Shown one piece after another: positions 32,228 through 32,326 of a DNA stretch of 32,326 nt. The notes beneath the pieces were generated by a model. That model had not been told where the DNA came from and ran no database searches. It saw nothing but the letters and a program-made list of their open reading frames with translations. The translations under genes and the position numbers were made by a program. How positions within the stretch are numbered: position 1 is the first letter of the stretch; every line of letters begins with the position of its first letter. The DNA is from JACCXJ01 sp052387115 (lineage in GTDB: Bacteria; Pseudomonadota; Gammaproteobacteria; JACCXJ01), in NCBI GenBank assembly GCA_052387115.1, contig JBQTJM010000362.1, positions 1 to 32,326 on the forward strand, given 5' to 3'.

Positions 32228-32326
32228 GGCCGGCAAGTGTACACCAGGAACCGACCCCTGGGCCCTCGACGGTCGCCGGGGTCGGGGGTAGCTCCGCGTT
32301 CGGAACCAGGGGCTATGAGGTCGCCC

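Noticed and set aside
1..32326. CRISPR arrays, tRNA and rRNA genes, phage or conjugation genes
   Set aside because: Looked for on both strands by eye; no regularly spaced direct repeats, cloverleaf-like segments or phage or transfer proteins were seen.

Overview
The window looks like a chromosomal segment from a GC-rich gammaproteobacterium. Most genes are about 60-68% GC. The end of the window carries hslV-hslU, a DUF971 gene and ubiE-ubiJ-ubiB in the order usual for Gammaproteobacteria, and a PqqA peptide is encoded nearby. I cannot name a genus.

Layout. (1) 1-2349, minus: a CorA-type cation channel whose stop codon overlaps the GTG start of a DASS/SLC13 anion transporter that runs off the window. 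(2) 2498-7612, minus: a compact operon of a divergent GrpE-like protein, a full Hsp70, a 701-residue helical protein of unknown family and a J-domain-like protein lacking HPD. A good sigma70-type promoter precedes it. This is my best candidate for an undescribed system. (3) 7976-9679, minus: a GT2 glycosyltransferase, GtrA membrane domain and methyltransferase fused in one protein. (4) 9871-12359, plus: an AmrS-type radical SAM enzyme, an isoprenylcysteine-methyltransferase-like membrane protein and a ZIP metal transporter. (5) 12230-12936, minus: a vapBC pair with a broken toxin. (6) 13279-21846, minus: two tandem paralogues of about 1,130 residues, each joining a signal peptide, a FecR-like domain, TPR repeats and an outer-membrane barrel. 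Each is followed by a small membrane-anchored protein with four cysteines in its exported part. (7) 21847-22404: two inverted-repeat elements. (8) 22405-25160: a PAP2 phosphatase (minus) and a translationally coupled pair of GT2 glycosyltransferases (plus), the second without its DXD motif. (9) 25161-26553: a long inverted repeat, a 24-residue orphan pqqA, a remnant resembling a sigma54-activator P-loop, and a beta-carbonic anhydrase. (10) 26856-32227, minus: ubiB, ubiJ, ubiE, DUF971, hslU and hslV.

How the parts fit. The Hsp70 operon has the parts of a private chaperone machine: exchange factor, ATPase, J-like partner and a large candidate client or adaptor. The FecR-TPR-barrel proteins look like periplasm-to-outer-membrane assemblies, perhaps for export or sensing. 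In the first copy the barrel half and the following small gene are clearly poorer in GC than the FecR-TPR half, which suggests recombination. The ubi and hsl genes are housekeeping: ubiquinone synthesis and the HslVU protease. All functions were read from sequence motifs; no database search was run.
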